A stretch of DNA of 22,576 nt, from the IMG/VR virus record IMGVR_UViG_3300042867_000238, positions 1 through 22,576 of that record. The stretch is one strand, 5' to 3'. Made by a program: the position numbers and the translations under genes. Source of the DNA: a virus. Below the pieces are notes generated by a model. The model was not told the DNA's origin and ran no database searches. It saw nothing but the letters and a program-made list of their open reading frames with translations. The stretch's first letter is position 1. Every line of letters starts with the position of its first letter. Of this stretch, positions 1 to 7,579 are shown piece by piece.

Positions 1-184
1 TTTAGAAACACCAAATGGTGCTGTTGCTAGTGCTGGTTGGTTTTGGGATAATAATAAACTAAATCAATTCTGTGATAAAGATGATTTCATTACATTAACA
101 AAACGTATCAATGGTGGAACAATTGGTTTAGAAGATAGAAAACATCACTATCACTTAGCACTACAACACTTAGGCGCACATTAA
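1..184 (+). CDS. Endolysin, GH19 (chitinase/lysozyme-like) family, C-terminal part
   Basis: Open from the left edge in the frame beginning at base 2, ending at TAA 182-184; only the last 60 residues are visible. The piece contains AGWFWDNNKLN, then ITLTKRINGG and GLEDRKHHY. This matches the end of glycoside hydrolase family 19 enzymes of phage, where a WFW/LN segment is followed by a T(K/R)xINGG segment and a G(L)xDR helix. Such enzymes cut glycosidic bonds, in phage usually those of peptidoglycan at lysis. The catalytic glutamates lie upstream and cannot be checked. The next gene starts one base after the stop, so the two are probably co-transcribed. The family is fairly secure from these motifs; the lysis role is inferred. 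Confidence 0.72.
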   Translation, partial: LETPNGAVASAGWFWDNNKLNQFCDKDDFITLTKRINGGTIGLEDRKHHYHLALQHLGAH

Positions 185-185
185 T

Positions 186-2663
186 ATGGCACAACCAAAT
201 TGGAATACAACTGCTGGTTCATTAGGAACATTTCCAGCTACTATAGCAATGCTGACTCAGTTATCAGCATCAGCAGTTGCACCTGCAACCTCAATAACAT
301 ATATATTATTAAGTGGATCATTGCCACCTGGCATATCTATCAGTAATAGTGGGTTGATCAGTGGAACACCAACATTAGTAACAAGTGATACTACTAGTAT
401 ATTTACTATTAGGGCAACTGATAATTTATCCAATATACGTGATAGAACATTTTCAATAAAAATATCTGGTGTCGCTATCCCGGAATTTACGACACCAGAA
501 GGAAGTATTCTTAACACACTTGATAGTGTTTGGATTGAATTGCCTATTGGGTACAATAACCCTGATAATACTAATGCTGTTATAGTTGAATTACAAGAAG
601 GATCTTTGCCACCGGGATTAGAAATTAATGACGCAGGATTAATTAGAGGTTATGCTAATCCACCTATGGTTAATATTACATTAAATGAAGTTCAAACCAA
701 TGCAACTCTTACTGCTATTACTAGTAATTTAATCACTTGTACTAGCACTAATGATTTTATTATAGGTAGACCGGTCACTTTTACAGATACAGCGTTTGGC
801 GACATAGTTGAAGATACTACCTATTATATAAAAACAGTTAATAGTGCTACTACATTTACAATATCAGCAACTCAGAACGGTCCTGTATTTGCGTTATCAG
901 ACGGTACTGGGTCTATGAATGTTACATTGTCAGCAATATCAGTGGGTCAACCTACAATTCGTACATATTCGTTTATTCTTAGATTATTAAGTAATTTAGG
1001 TGGAGATACCGCATCATATACTATTACTGTGGTGAATCAAAATACTCCTATTAGTCAAGGAGGACCAGGGTACACTCCAAACTCACGTATACCTACTATA
1101 CTTAATACAAGACCATTAACATATAATATAACTGATACTGATCCGTATTACGGCTATTATATATTACCGCCGGTTGCTACTACAGTAAATGCATCTATTG
1201 GCACTCTTACTAGTGGAGAATATTTTGCATTTAAAATTATCGGAAATGATTTTGATGGTAATCCTCTACAATATGAGTATATTAATTTACCCACTGATTT
1301 AACTGGGGATACTGTAACAGGATGGATAACCGGAACACCTATATTAAGTTCAACTGGGTTAAGCACATATAATTTTGCAGTTAACACATATAAATCTGGC
1401 AATCCTAGTATTAGAACACCTAATTTTAACTTTACTTATAATGTAAGTAATCAGATTAATGGTGAGATTGTTTGGGTTACACCTAGTGATTTAGGAACTA
1501 TATTTAATGGAACAGTTAGTACATTAAGTGTTAATGCTATATCTGATACTGAATTATCATATAGGATAGTATCTGGATCATTGCCTCCTAATTTAATTAT
1601 ATTAGATAATGGTGAAATAACAGGTAGAGTAGCAGATCAACCAACAACTGAATTATTAACCCAAAATGCAGAAACATCTTTTACATTTACTATTCAAGCA
1701 TATTCTAAATTATATGCAGTTGTTCAATCTACAAAAACATTTAATGTAACTGTACTACAAGAATACACTCAACCTACTGATACATTATATATTAAGGCTG
1801 CTCCTAGTGTCAATGATAGAAATATTATAAATTCATTATTAGAAAGCACTACATTAATTCCCGAATCAATGTTATATAGACCAAATGACATATATTTTGG
1901 TAAGGCAACTAGCGTTATATATGAACACGCATATGGAATATATGCAAGTGATATTGATGAATATTTAGCCGCAGTAACACAAAATCACTATTGGAGAAAT
2001 ATTACATTAGGTGAATTAAAAACTGCTATAGCAAAAAATAATGCAGGGGATATTATTTATGAAGTTGTTTATAGTGAAGTAATTGATAATTTAGTTAATA
2101 AACAAGGTATAAGTATAAGTAGTAGTATATATTGGCCTAGACCAATCGATTTGGGTTTAGGTCCATGGTATACAAGTATTACTGATATATATGCCAGTTA
2201 TTCCACTGTATTAGGTCAAGAATACTATACAAGTTTAACACCGGGTTATGCCAGAACGTTATATCCAAATAGTTTATATAATATGCGTAATAGGGTTGCA
2301 CAGGTTATAGGACAAGAATACGATAGTAGGCTACTTCCATTATGGATGACCAGTGAACAGACTAATGGCGGAACATTAGGTTATACTCCAGCTTGGGTAA
2401 TATGTTATACTAAACCCGGGTTCGCAGAAACAATAAAAACTAATATAGAAAATAATTGGCAGTATACATTAAATCAAATCAATTTCAAAATTGATAGATT
2501 TAGTGTTGATAAGAGTGAAACATACAATTATGATAAAAAACTAAATCCACCTGCTTGGACTGGGTTACCGAGTGCTACTCCTGTACCTGATCCACTTGAT
2601 AGTAAGGATTTTTATGTATTATTCCCTCGACAAACAATTTTGCCAGACGAAACACAGTACTAA
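186..2663 (+). CDS. Large virion protein with putative-Ig (He_PIG-like) repeats, likely tail fibre or baseplate
   Basis: 825 residues, beta-rich, with no predicted signal peptide. It holds repeated Ig-like units with the signature SGSLPPGxxIsxxGxIsGTPt at about 42-63, 138-156 (EGSLPPGLEINDAGLIRGY) and 463-481 (SGSLPPNLIILDNGEITGR), plus a degenerate unit at 361-385 (NLPTDL...GWITGTP). These resemble the putative Ig domains common in phage adhesins and bacterial surface proteins. Residues about 160-250 form a separate module that also occurs in the next protein. Residues 530-825 are a different, Tyr-rich domain that I do not recognise. Position after the endolysin and before another fibre-like protein supports a tail or baseplate role. 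ATG lies one base after the upstream stop. Virion role is inferred; the exact T4 counterpart is unknown. Confidence 0.7.
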   Translation: MAQPNWNTTAGSLGTFPATIAMLTQLSASAVAPATSITYILLSGSLPPGISISNSGLISGTPTLVTSDTTSIFTIRATDNLSNIRDRTFSIKISGVAIPEFTTPEGSILNTLDSVWIELPIGYNNPDNTNAVIVELQEGSLPPGLEINDAGLIRGYANPPMVNITLNEVQTNATLTAITSNLITCTSTNDFIIGRPVTFTDTAFGDIVEDTTYYIKTVNSATTFTISATQNGPVFALSDGTGSMNVTLSAISVGQPTIRTYSFILRLLSNLGGDTASYTITVVNQNTPISQGGPGYTPNSRIPTILNTRPLTYNITDTDPYYGYYILPPVATTVNASIGTLTSGEYFAFKIIGNDFDGNPLQYEYINLPTDLTGDTVTGWITGTPILSSTGLSTYNFAVNTYKSGNPSIRTPNFNFTYNVSNQINGEIVWVTPSDLGTIFNGTVSTLSVNAISDTELSYRIVSGSLPPNLIILDNGEITGRVADQPTTELLTQNAETSFTFTIQAYSKLYAVVQSTKTFNVTVLQEYTQPTDTLYIKAAPSVNDRNIINSLLESTTLIPESMLYRPNDIYFGKATSVIYEHAYGIYASDIDEYLAAVTQNHYWRNITLGELKTAIAKNNAGDIIYEVVYSEVIDNLVNKQGISISSSIYWPRPIDLGLGPWYTSITDIYASYSTVLGQEYYTSLTPGYARTLYPNSLYNMRNRVAQVIGQEYDSRLLPLWMTSEQTNGGTLGYTPAWVICYTKPGFAETIKTNIENNWQYTLNQINFKIDRFSVDKSETYNYDKKLNPPAWTGLPSATPVPDPLDSKDFYVLFPRQTILPDETQY

Positions 2664-2668
2664 ATATA
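2660..2668 (+). promoter_or_regulatory. Possible late promoter, CTAAATATA
   Basis: The site overlaps the stop codon of the upstream gene and differs by one base from the ATAAATA core seen elsewhere here. By analogy with T4 late promoters the transcript would start near 2672, giving a leader of about 15 bases before the ATG at 2687 with only a weak GGA ribosome site. It is less convincing than the GATAAATAC sites. Confidence 0.3.
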
Positions 2669-2686
2669 TAACGGAACAAAAAGAAT

Positions 2687-3712
2687 ATGAGCACAATTAA
2701 CACAAACGGTATTAACGTAAATTATCCTGTACCCGGGGTGAATAACAATAGTCAAGGGTTCAGAGATAACTTTGCGGCCATCAGAACTAATTTAAACACT
2801 GCTGGAACAGAAATAACAGATTTACAAAACAAAGTTGTAGTTAAATCTGCACTTGCTAATACAACAGTGAACAATGATATGGCTAATACTCTTATTAGCA
2901 ATGCACTAACCCGTAGTTTTAGAGCCAGTACATATAACCTAGGCGGTGCAATAAGTGGAACTATATTAATTAACGCATCATTGGGTGATGTACAGTATGG
3001 TACTATTGCCGGTAATACTACTATTCAATTTGCAGGATGGGCACCTACTGGTACACAAAGTAATCTACAATTACAACTTGCTGTCTCTAATAGTCAAGCA
3101 GTTATCACATTCCCTACAGAAGTTACATACGGTGTTACTTCACTAGAAAACTATGCTAATGTTGCTAATGTTCCCACTGTTTCTATTCCATATGGTGTAA
3201 CACAACTAGATTATAACTTCAGTACAGTTGATTGCGGCAATACTATTACAGTAGAACCATATAATAATAATAGAATAGCATCACAAGTTCAACAACGTAC
3301 TCCTTCCCCTACAGGATTTCAGGGTGATGTTTTGGGTGATATAGCTGTAGATACTGAATATGTTTATGTATGTACCGCATCGTATAACTCTACGGCAAAT
3401 ACAGTTGCAATTGCAAATGCAACTGCAACTGGTAATTTACTAACAGTTTCTAATACAGGTAGCTTAACCTTAAATGATCCTATCATTTTTACAGGTGCTA
3501 ATGTAACACAAGCCAATTTAGTTGCAAACACAATATATTATGTTAAAGCTATTGCATCCGCAGGTGCAAATGGAACAATTTCTGTAAGTGATTCAAGAAC
3601 TTCAGGAACTGCGGGAGCTAATGTCACATTAACAACAACTGCAAACGGGTTCAGTGCAGTTACATATAATGGTACTGATATCTGGAAAAGAATTGCACTA
3701 ACAACGTGGTAA
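2687..3712 (+). CDS. Virion protein, probable tail fibre or baseplate-associated
   Basis: 341 residues. The N-terminus (INVNYPVPGVNNNSQGF then RDNFAAIRTNL, residues 9-36) followed by a short coiled-coil-like stretch (EITDLQNKVVVKSAL) resembles a start I know from structural proteins of marine T4-like phages. Residues about 65-205 are rich in Thr, Asn and beta-branched residues, typical of fibres. Near the end, GDIAVDTEYVYVCTASYN (217-234) and TDIWKRIALTTW (330-341) look like two halves of one terminal motif split by a module at about 238-327. That module also occurs in the preceding protein. The ATG has only a weak GGA upstream. The virion role is inferred from composition and position, and no specific T4 gene is assigned. 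Confidence 0.65.
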   Translation: MSTINTNGINVNYPVPGVNNNSQGFRDNFAAIRTNLNTAGTEITDLQNKVVVKSALANTTVNNDMANTLISNALTRSFRASTYNLGGAISGTILINASLGDVQYGTIAGNTTIQFAGWAPTGTQSNLQLQLAVSNSQAVITFPTEVTYGVTSLENYANVANVPTVSIPYGVTQLDYNFSTVDCGNTITVEPYNNNRIASQVQQRTPSPTGFQGDVLGDIAVDTEYVYVCTASYNSTANTVAIANATATGNLLTVSNTGSLTLNDPIIFTGANVTQANLVANTIYYVKAIASAGANGTISVSDSRTSGTAGANVTLTTTANGFSAVTYNGTDIWKRIALTTW

Positions 3713-3720
3713 TAAATATT
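3711..3720 (+). promoter_or_regulatory. Late promoter-like site AATAAATATT
   Basis: The ATAAATA core (3712-3718) begins inside the TAA stop of the upstream gene. T4 late transcripts start about six bases after the core, which would be 3724, the A of the next gene's ATG. No Shine-Dalgarno sequence lies between, so a leaderless message fits. Confidence 0.5.
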
Positions 3721-3723
3721 TGA

Positions 3724-3957
3724 ATGGAACACCCGTTCATCTCATCACTATCTGATAAAACACTAGAAGAATTGCAAGGTTCCATATCGGACTTAACTAA
3801 AAAGCTTAACTTTGCATATCGTATGCAAAATAGTGCAATGATCCATCAATTGAATATGGTAATGGAAAGTTACCGAGCAGAATATGGTCGCAAAATGGAT
3901 GAGTTGCTTAAAAAGCAAGGTGATAAAACCAAAATTAACATTCAAAAAGAAAGCTAA
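3724..3957 (+). CDS. Small conserved-type phage protein, helical, unknown function
   Basis: 77 residues, almost entirely helix-forming and probably coiled coil: SDKTLEELQGSISDLTKKL at 10-28 is followed by a second charged helix. The start MEHPFISSLSDKTLEELQ resembles small proteins I recall from T4-like cyanophages and relatives, but I know of no assigned function. There is no ribosome site. The ATG follows directly on a late promoter-like site, and the preceding gene stops 12 bases upstream. The late-type promoter suggests a virion or assembly role, which is inference. The gene itself is well supported by its tight fit between neighbours. Confidence 0.7.
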   Translation: MEHPFISSLSDKTLEELQGSISDLTKKLNFAYRMQNSAMIHQLNMVMESYRAEYGRKMDELLKKQGDKTKINIQKES

Positions 3958-3959
3958 AA

Positions 3960-4562
3960 TTGACTACACGCATAGAACGAGATTTTTCATTTCAAGCAGG
4001 TGTTTATTTTAAAGACGAATTTTTAATGAACATCTACACTATATCAGTATATATGGAAGTAGAAACTGAATCCATTAGAGAACAAAATGTAGCAATGGAA
4101 AGAATTAAATACTTTCTAAATGAATGTTTAGAAAACAGTATTTTTGTTCAGAATACTGAACATAAAACAATTGAGAAATATTCATCTTGTGGTTTTAAGA
4201 TATGCACTTTGCCAGAAGAACCATATGACCAAATAATTACAATAATGTTATTAACTAAACTGAATAGCATTACTGAAGGTAGATTAATAATCACTGATAT
4301 TACATTAGGATCACGTATAAGCGATCAAGTTAAGTTTAGTTATGGGATTGAAAGTAATAGAGGACCATTTGAAGAACCTGGTTGGTGGTCAGATACAGGT
4401 ACCATCATTTGTGACCCTATTAAAACTTCAGTCAAAAAAGATAAGATTGTTAAATTATTCAAAACTGTACCGTCTGATTGGGCAGAGTTTAATTTGATTT
4501 GGAAAGAAAAAAATCACAAATCTAAAAGTGAAATTGTCTTTACAACCGAACAAGAAAAATAA
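3960..4562 (+). CDS. Unrecognised phage protein (200 aa)
   Basis: A TTG start at 3960, two bases after the upstream stop, gives 200 residues beginning TTRIERDFSFQAG. The first in-frame ATG is at 4026 and would remove 22 residues. I favour the TTG because the extra residues look folded (DFSFQAGVYFKDEF) and because of the tight spacing. The protein is mixed alpha/beta, mildly acidic, with a Trp-rich segment EPGWWSDTG around 139 and a Lys-rich tail. No transmembrane segment or catalytic motif is visible, and I do not recognise the family. It is likely expressed with the preceding small gene. A strong promoter for the next operon follows immediately. Confidence 0.6.
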   Translation: MTTRIERDFSFQAGVYFKDEFLMNIYTISVYMEVETESIREQNVAMERIKYFLNECLENSIFVQNTEHKTIEKYSSCGFKICTLPEEPYDQIITIMLLTKLNSITEGRLIITDITLGSRISDQVKFSYGIESNRGPFEEPGWWSDTGTIICDPIKTSVKKDKIVKLFKTVPSDWAEFNLIWKEKNHKSKSEIVFTTEQEK

Positions 4563-4575
4563 ATGACCAAACTAG

Positions 4576-4604
4576 TTGAGTAAATCTCAATACTATGTTA
4601 TAAT
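4576..4604 (+). promoter_or_regulatory. Strong sigma70-type promoter, TTGAGT-17-TATAAT
   Basis: -35 TTGAGT (4576-4581), a 17-base spacer and a perfect -10 TATAAT (4599-4604). Six bases then separate the -10 from the ATG at 4611, so the usual start point falls on the A of the start codon. An inverted repeat, TTGAG-taaat-CTCAA (4576-4590), covers the -35 and could bind a regulator. This promoter probably drives the whole unit to the terminator at 7840. Confidence 0.8.
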
Positions 4605-4610
4605 ATACGT

Positions 4611-5117
4611 ATGAAGACGGATATTTATGGTCAATTAATATACAATCAAAATGACTTGTGTGAGTTGTTTTTACAAGATCCAACACGTACAGTTAACAAT
4701 GCATTAGTAGATACTATCATTGAGTTTAATGGTTTTCTTTCAATAGAAAACATTCCTAATTTAAAACAATATCAAGACCCGAAACTCTCTCTTGAAGACT
4801 TTGACCAAATAAATCAAAAAGTTTGGCATATGCCCAAAGAATATCATGAAATAGATATTGCTAAATTTGTATTAGATCAATGCAAAAGTGAGGCAGAACT
4901 ACAACGTGCAGGGGAAGAATTATTAAAGTTCCAAGAACGTAATATGTTTGTGTTATTGCAATACTTAAAGTATCTAGTAGACACAATGCGCAAAAACAAT
5001 ATAGTTTGGGGAGTAGGGCGTGGTAGTAGTGTTGCTAGTTTTGTATTGTTTTTGATAGGCATACACCGTATAAATAGTTTGTACTATGACTTATCTATCG
5101 ATGAGTTTTTAAAATAA
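4611..5117 (+). CDS. Stand-alone fragment of the DNA polymerase III alpha (DnaE) fold
   Basis: 168 residues. The last third (about 103-168) matches the DnaE/PolC segment leading into the catalytic palm. A helix ending YLVDTMRKNNIVW is followed by GVGRGSSVASFVLFLIGI (134-151), the counterpart of the bacterial GPGRGSxxGSLVAYxLxI motif. INSLYYDLSIDEFLK then corresponds to the IDPLxxxLLFERFLN stretch. The gene stops just where cellular DnaE would continue into the catalytic PDxDxDF aspartates, so it cannot be a polymerase by itself. The first 100 residues are unrecognised. It is first in an early-type operon with the clamp loader and seems to be leaderless. A role modulating replication, for example by binding host clamp or polymerase parts, is speculation. 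Fold similarity: fairly sure. Confidence 0.65.
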   Translation: MKTDIYGQLIYNQNDLCELFLQDPTRTVNNALVDTIIEFNGFLSIENIPNLKQYQDPKLSLEDFDQINQKVWHMPKEYHEIDIAKFVLDQCKSEAELQRAGEELLKFQERNMFVLLQYLKYLVDTMRKNNIVWGVGRGSSVASFVLFLIGIHRINSLYYDLSIDEFLK

Positions 5118-5127
5118 GGAGAAAAGT

Positions 5128-5481
5128 ATGAGCAAATATAGAACAGCAATGGGTAAAGTAGTTGATATGTCCACACTAACTGCAAAAAACGAAAAAACTA
5201 GAGCAGTGGGTAATATGAAAGTTAATGCACGTGGTGACACCATCGATGCACACGGACAAGTTATTAGAACAGCTACAGCCAAAGTTAATGACGCATATGG
5301 CAAAACAGTGGGTAACCGTTCAGCACAACCAGTTAAAAATAAGCAAAAGGCAGCACCAATAGTACCTAAAAATATTAATTTATCGGAACTCAATGAAATT
5401 GAACGTGAAATAGAAGAATCATTTGAAGATGATTTAGAAGTTGAAAAGATTAAAGCACAGGAAATTAAAGGTAAGAAATGA
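5128..5481 (+). CDS. Unrecognised basic/acidic two-part protein
   Basis: 117 residues with a good ribosome site (AAGGAG, 5115-5120) seven bases before the ATG. The first half is basic and repetitive in feel, with two similar segments, GNMKVNARGDTIDAHGQVI and RTATAKVNDAYGKTVGNR. The second half ends in an acidic then basic helix, EIEREIEESFEDDLEVEK. I recall similar short proteins in marine T4-like phages but no function. It sits between the DnaE-like fragment and the GroES-like gene, and its stop overlaps the next start as ATGA, implying translational coupling. No transmembrane segment or catalytic motif is visible. Confidence 0.65.
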   Translation: MSKYRTAMGKVVDMSTLTAKNEKTRAVGNMKVNARGDTIDAHGQVIRTATAKVNDAYGKTVGNRSAQPVKNKQKAAPIVPKNINLSELNEIEREIEESFEDDLEVEKIKAQEIKGKK

Positions 5482-5864
5482 GCGATTTAAGCGCATACAG
5501 TAAACCGGCATTTAGCCCAACAAAAGTTGATAAGTTAACGTTCTTCAAGGATCATATCATAGTAAGTGATATGAAGTTTGACCAACGTATTACAGCAGGT
5601 GGTATTATCTTAATGGACGATGATAAAAAGAGTTCTGGTATTCGCCCACGTTGGGCAAAGATTTATGGTCTAGGGCCAGATGTAAAAGACCCTGACTTAC
5701 AGATCGATAAATACATCCTTATTAGTCACGGACGTTGGACACGAGGTATCAAAGTTGAGACTCCTTTGGGCGAAGTCACGTTGCGTAAAGTCGATCCTGG
5801 TGATATACTCTTAGTATCGGATGAGCCGATGGAAGATGAAACAATGAGCGATAAGGTATATTAA
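5478..5864 (+). CDS. GroES/gp31-like co-chaperonin
   Basis: 128 residues. Co-chaperonins cap the GroEL folding chamber; T4 gp31 replaces host GroES for folding the major capsid protein. Seen here: a first strand FFKDHIIVSDMKF (22-34), then DQRITAGGIIL (35-45), which matches the mobile loop TAGGI(V/I)L that docks on GroEL. Further on, ARPRW-like AKIYGLGPD (60-68) corresponds to the GxVxAVGxG strand, IDKYILIS to VGDxVLF, and GDILLVSDE (108-116) to the closing strand. The length exceeds GroES (about 97 residues), as is normal for phage versions. It overlaps the upstream gene by four bases and lies one base from the next. The fold is likely; the identity of the folded client is inferred from T4. 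Confidence 0.7.
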   Translation: MSDLSAYSKPAFSPTKVDKLTFFKDHIIVSDMKFDQRITAGGIILMDDDKKSSGIRPRWAKIYGLGPDVKDPDLQIDKYILISHGRWTRGIKVETPLGEVTLRKVDPGDILLVSDEPMEDETMSDKVY

Positions 5865-5865
5865 A

Positions 5866-6363
5866 ATGGCAATTTGGACGATTAGAACACATTACAAGAA
5901 ATCGTGTGAACAACGAGAATTCTTTTATCAACGTGAGGGTGATGGAAAGATTATTTCTACAGATGGTTTCCGTCGTTGTGAATATACGATTGAAACTACA
6001 GATGATGAATTTCCGGACATTCAATTTGAAGAAATGCCTAATGGTGACGGCAAGAAAGATAGCATTGACTTAAACAGTCTAATGGGTGATAACATTGACA
6101 ACGTTGAACTTGTCGAAATGTTTGATGGAGGTTGCTGGGGCGATATTGAGTTTGAAGGTCTAGCTGAGGATGAGGAAGAAAAACTCCGTGAATTCATAGA
6201 CGAAGAAGGTTTATACTCACTAGAAGATGAAGGTAATTGGTACCTAAGTGACACAGAAGTTTGGGTATGGGGACCATTAGAAGTAGAAGATGAAAATGGT
6301 AATGTACGTATTATCATTGCTGATGCTGATGGTAATGTTATTGATTTTGTTGAGGAAGAATAA
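5866..6363 (+). CDS. Highly acidic conserved-type phage protein
   Basis: 165 residues, very rich in Asp and Glu, especially from residue 45 onwards. It starts MAIWTIRTHYKKSCEQ and contains EMFDGGCWGDIEFEGL, an EFIDEEGLYSLEDEGNW segment and VWVWGPLEVEDENGN. I recall proteins of this pattern (Trp-rich start, FDGCW, Leu-Glu-rich EEGW segment) in T4-like cyanophages, where they are uncharacterised. Such acidity could mean DNA mimicry or simply a soluble regulator; the sequence does not decide. It lies in the clamp-loader operon and its stop overlaps the next start as TAATG. Confidence 0.65.
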   Translation: MAIWTIRTHYKKSCEQREFFYQREGDGKIISTDGFRRCEYTIETTDDEFPDIQFEEMPNGDGKKDSIDLNSLMGDNIDNVELVEMFDGGCWGDIEFEGLAEDEEEKLREFIDEEGLYSLEDEGNWYLSDTEVWVWGPLEVEDENGNVRIIIADADGNVIDFVEEE

Positions 6364-6653
6364 TGAGAAATTGGTTTAGACAAAAATTACACAACTTTAT
6401 ATTCCCTCATGATAATCTTGAGGTTGTAGAAACAAAATCTCATAGAAGAGGAGTTCTTGTTAGAGGATCAAGCCTTGACAGTAGAGGTATGAGTTTTACT
6501 ATTCATCAAGCTAGTGGTGGATATGTACTAGAGTACTCATCATATGATGACAAGACAGATAGACACAATCACAATTTACATATCATTCCTTCTGACCAAG
6601 ATATGGGTCAGGGTATCGCACACATAATCACACTGGAAATGTTAAGAAAATGA
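6363..6653 (+). CDS. Small unrecognised phage protein
   Basis: 96 residues, beginning MRNWFRQKLHNFIFP, a short amphipathic helix. A beta-rich core follows (RRGVLVRGSSL, GMSFTIHQASGGYVLEYSSYD) and the C-terminal part reads IIPSDQDMGQGIAHIITLEML. The SDQD and hydrophobic terminal helix resemble small uncharacterised proteins of marine T4-like phages. It is coupled on both sides: its ATG overlaps the upstream TAA and its TGA overlaps the clamp-loader ATG. Function unknown. Confidence 0.62.
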   Translation: MRNWFRQKLHNFIFPHDNLEVVETKSHRRGVLVRGSSLDSRGMSFTIHQASGGYVLEYSSYDDKTDRHNHNLHIIPSDQDMGQGIAHIITLEMLRK

Positions 6654-7579
6654 ATAAGAAACTTTGGGTAGAATCATACAGGCCATCAACAGTAGCAGAC
6701 TATGTGTTTGTAGATGAACGACAAAAGAATCAAGTAGAGGGCTGGGTTAAAGATGGTTCTATCCCGCATCTACTACTATCAGGTGATCCGGGTACAGGCA
6801 AAACAACGCTTGCTAAGGTATTGATCCACGAACTTGGTGTAAGTGATTATGATGTATTAGAAATCAATGCCTCACGTGAAAATAGTGTTGATGTTGTACG
6901 TAACAAGATTGTTAACTTTGTACAAACAATGCCTTTTGGTAACTTTAAAGTTGTTTTACTTGACGAAGCAGATTACTTGACACCAGCTGGGCAAGCGGCA
7001 TTGCGTAATGATATGGAAGCATATCATATGACTGCACGATTTGTTTTAACTTGTAACTATCAGCACAGAATTATTCCTGCATTAAAATCACGTTGTCACG
7101 AGTTTCACATTACAAAAACAGATAAAACAGAGTTCACTGCGAGAGCGGCAACTGTGTTAGTAAGTGAAAATATTGAGTTTGATTTAGATGATTTGGATAG
7201 TTATGTACGTGCTACATATCCAGACTTACGCAAATGTTTGAATCAGTTACAAGTTAATAGTAGTACAGGTAAGTTATTGTCATCACAAACTCAAAGTAGT
7301 GGTGAAGATGAATTACTAGTAGAGGCAACTAATTTGTTTAAATCAGGGAAAATCCTTGAAGGTAGACAACAGTTATTACAATATATTGCATTGTACCCTA
7401 CTCGGATTGAAGATACATATGCATGGATGTATCAGAATTTAGATTTATGGGGTAAGTCTAATGAAAAGCGTGATGCTAGTATTATTGTTATTAGAAATGG
7501 TTTAGCTAATTTAAGTATGGTAGGTATACCTGAAATATCATTGGCAGCCACACTAGTAGAATTAACGGGTGATTTATGA
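6650..7579 (+). CDS. 44: Sliding-clamp loader ATPase, gp44-like
   Basis: 309 residues, close to T4 gp44 (319). Clamp loaders use ATP to open the ring-shaped clamp and place it on primer-template DNA. Visible: the N-terminal LWVESYRPSTVADYV that opens RFC/gp44 proteins, Walker A GDPGTGKT (45-52), Walker B VVLLDEAD (101-108), a sensor-1 segment FVLTCNYQHRI, and the SRC motif (147-149) that supplies the arginine finger in RFC-type subunits. The C-terminal part (from about 210) is the helical collar. It overlaps the upstream and downstream genes by four bases each. No gp62-type small subunit or clamp gene is in the window. The assignment is secure. Confidence 0.93.
   Translation: MNKKLWVESYRPSTVADYVFVDERQKNQVEGWVKDGSIPHLLLSGDPGTGKTTLAKVLIHELGVSDYDVLEINASRENSVDVVRNKIVNFVQTMPFGNFKVVLLDEADYLTPAGQAALRNDMEAYHMTARFVLTCNYQHRIIPALKSRCHEFHITKTDKTEFTARAATVLVSENIEFDLDDLDSYVRATYPDLRKCLNQLQVNSSTGKLLSSQTQSSGEDELLVEATNLFKSGKILEGRQQLLQYIALYPTRIEDTYAWMYQNLDLWGKSNEKRDASIIVIRNGLANLSMVGIPEISLAATLVELTGDL

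Noticed and set aside
4611-5117. An active DNA polymerase III alpha subunit
   Set aside because: At 168 residues it lacks the palm aspartates, fingers, PHP and clamp-binding parts.
5706-5714. A perfect GATAAATAC inside the GroES-like gene
   Set aside because: It encodes Asp-Lys-Tyr within a conserved-looking strand and the next gene start is 150 bases away, so it is probably a chance match.
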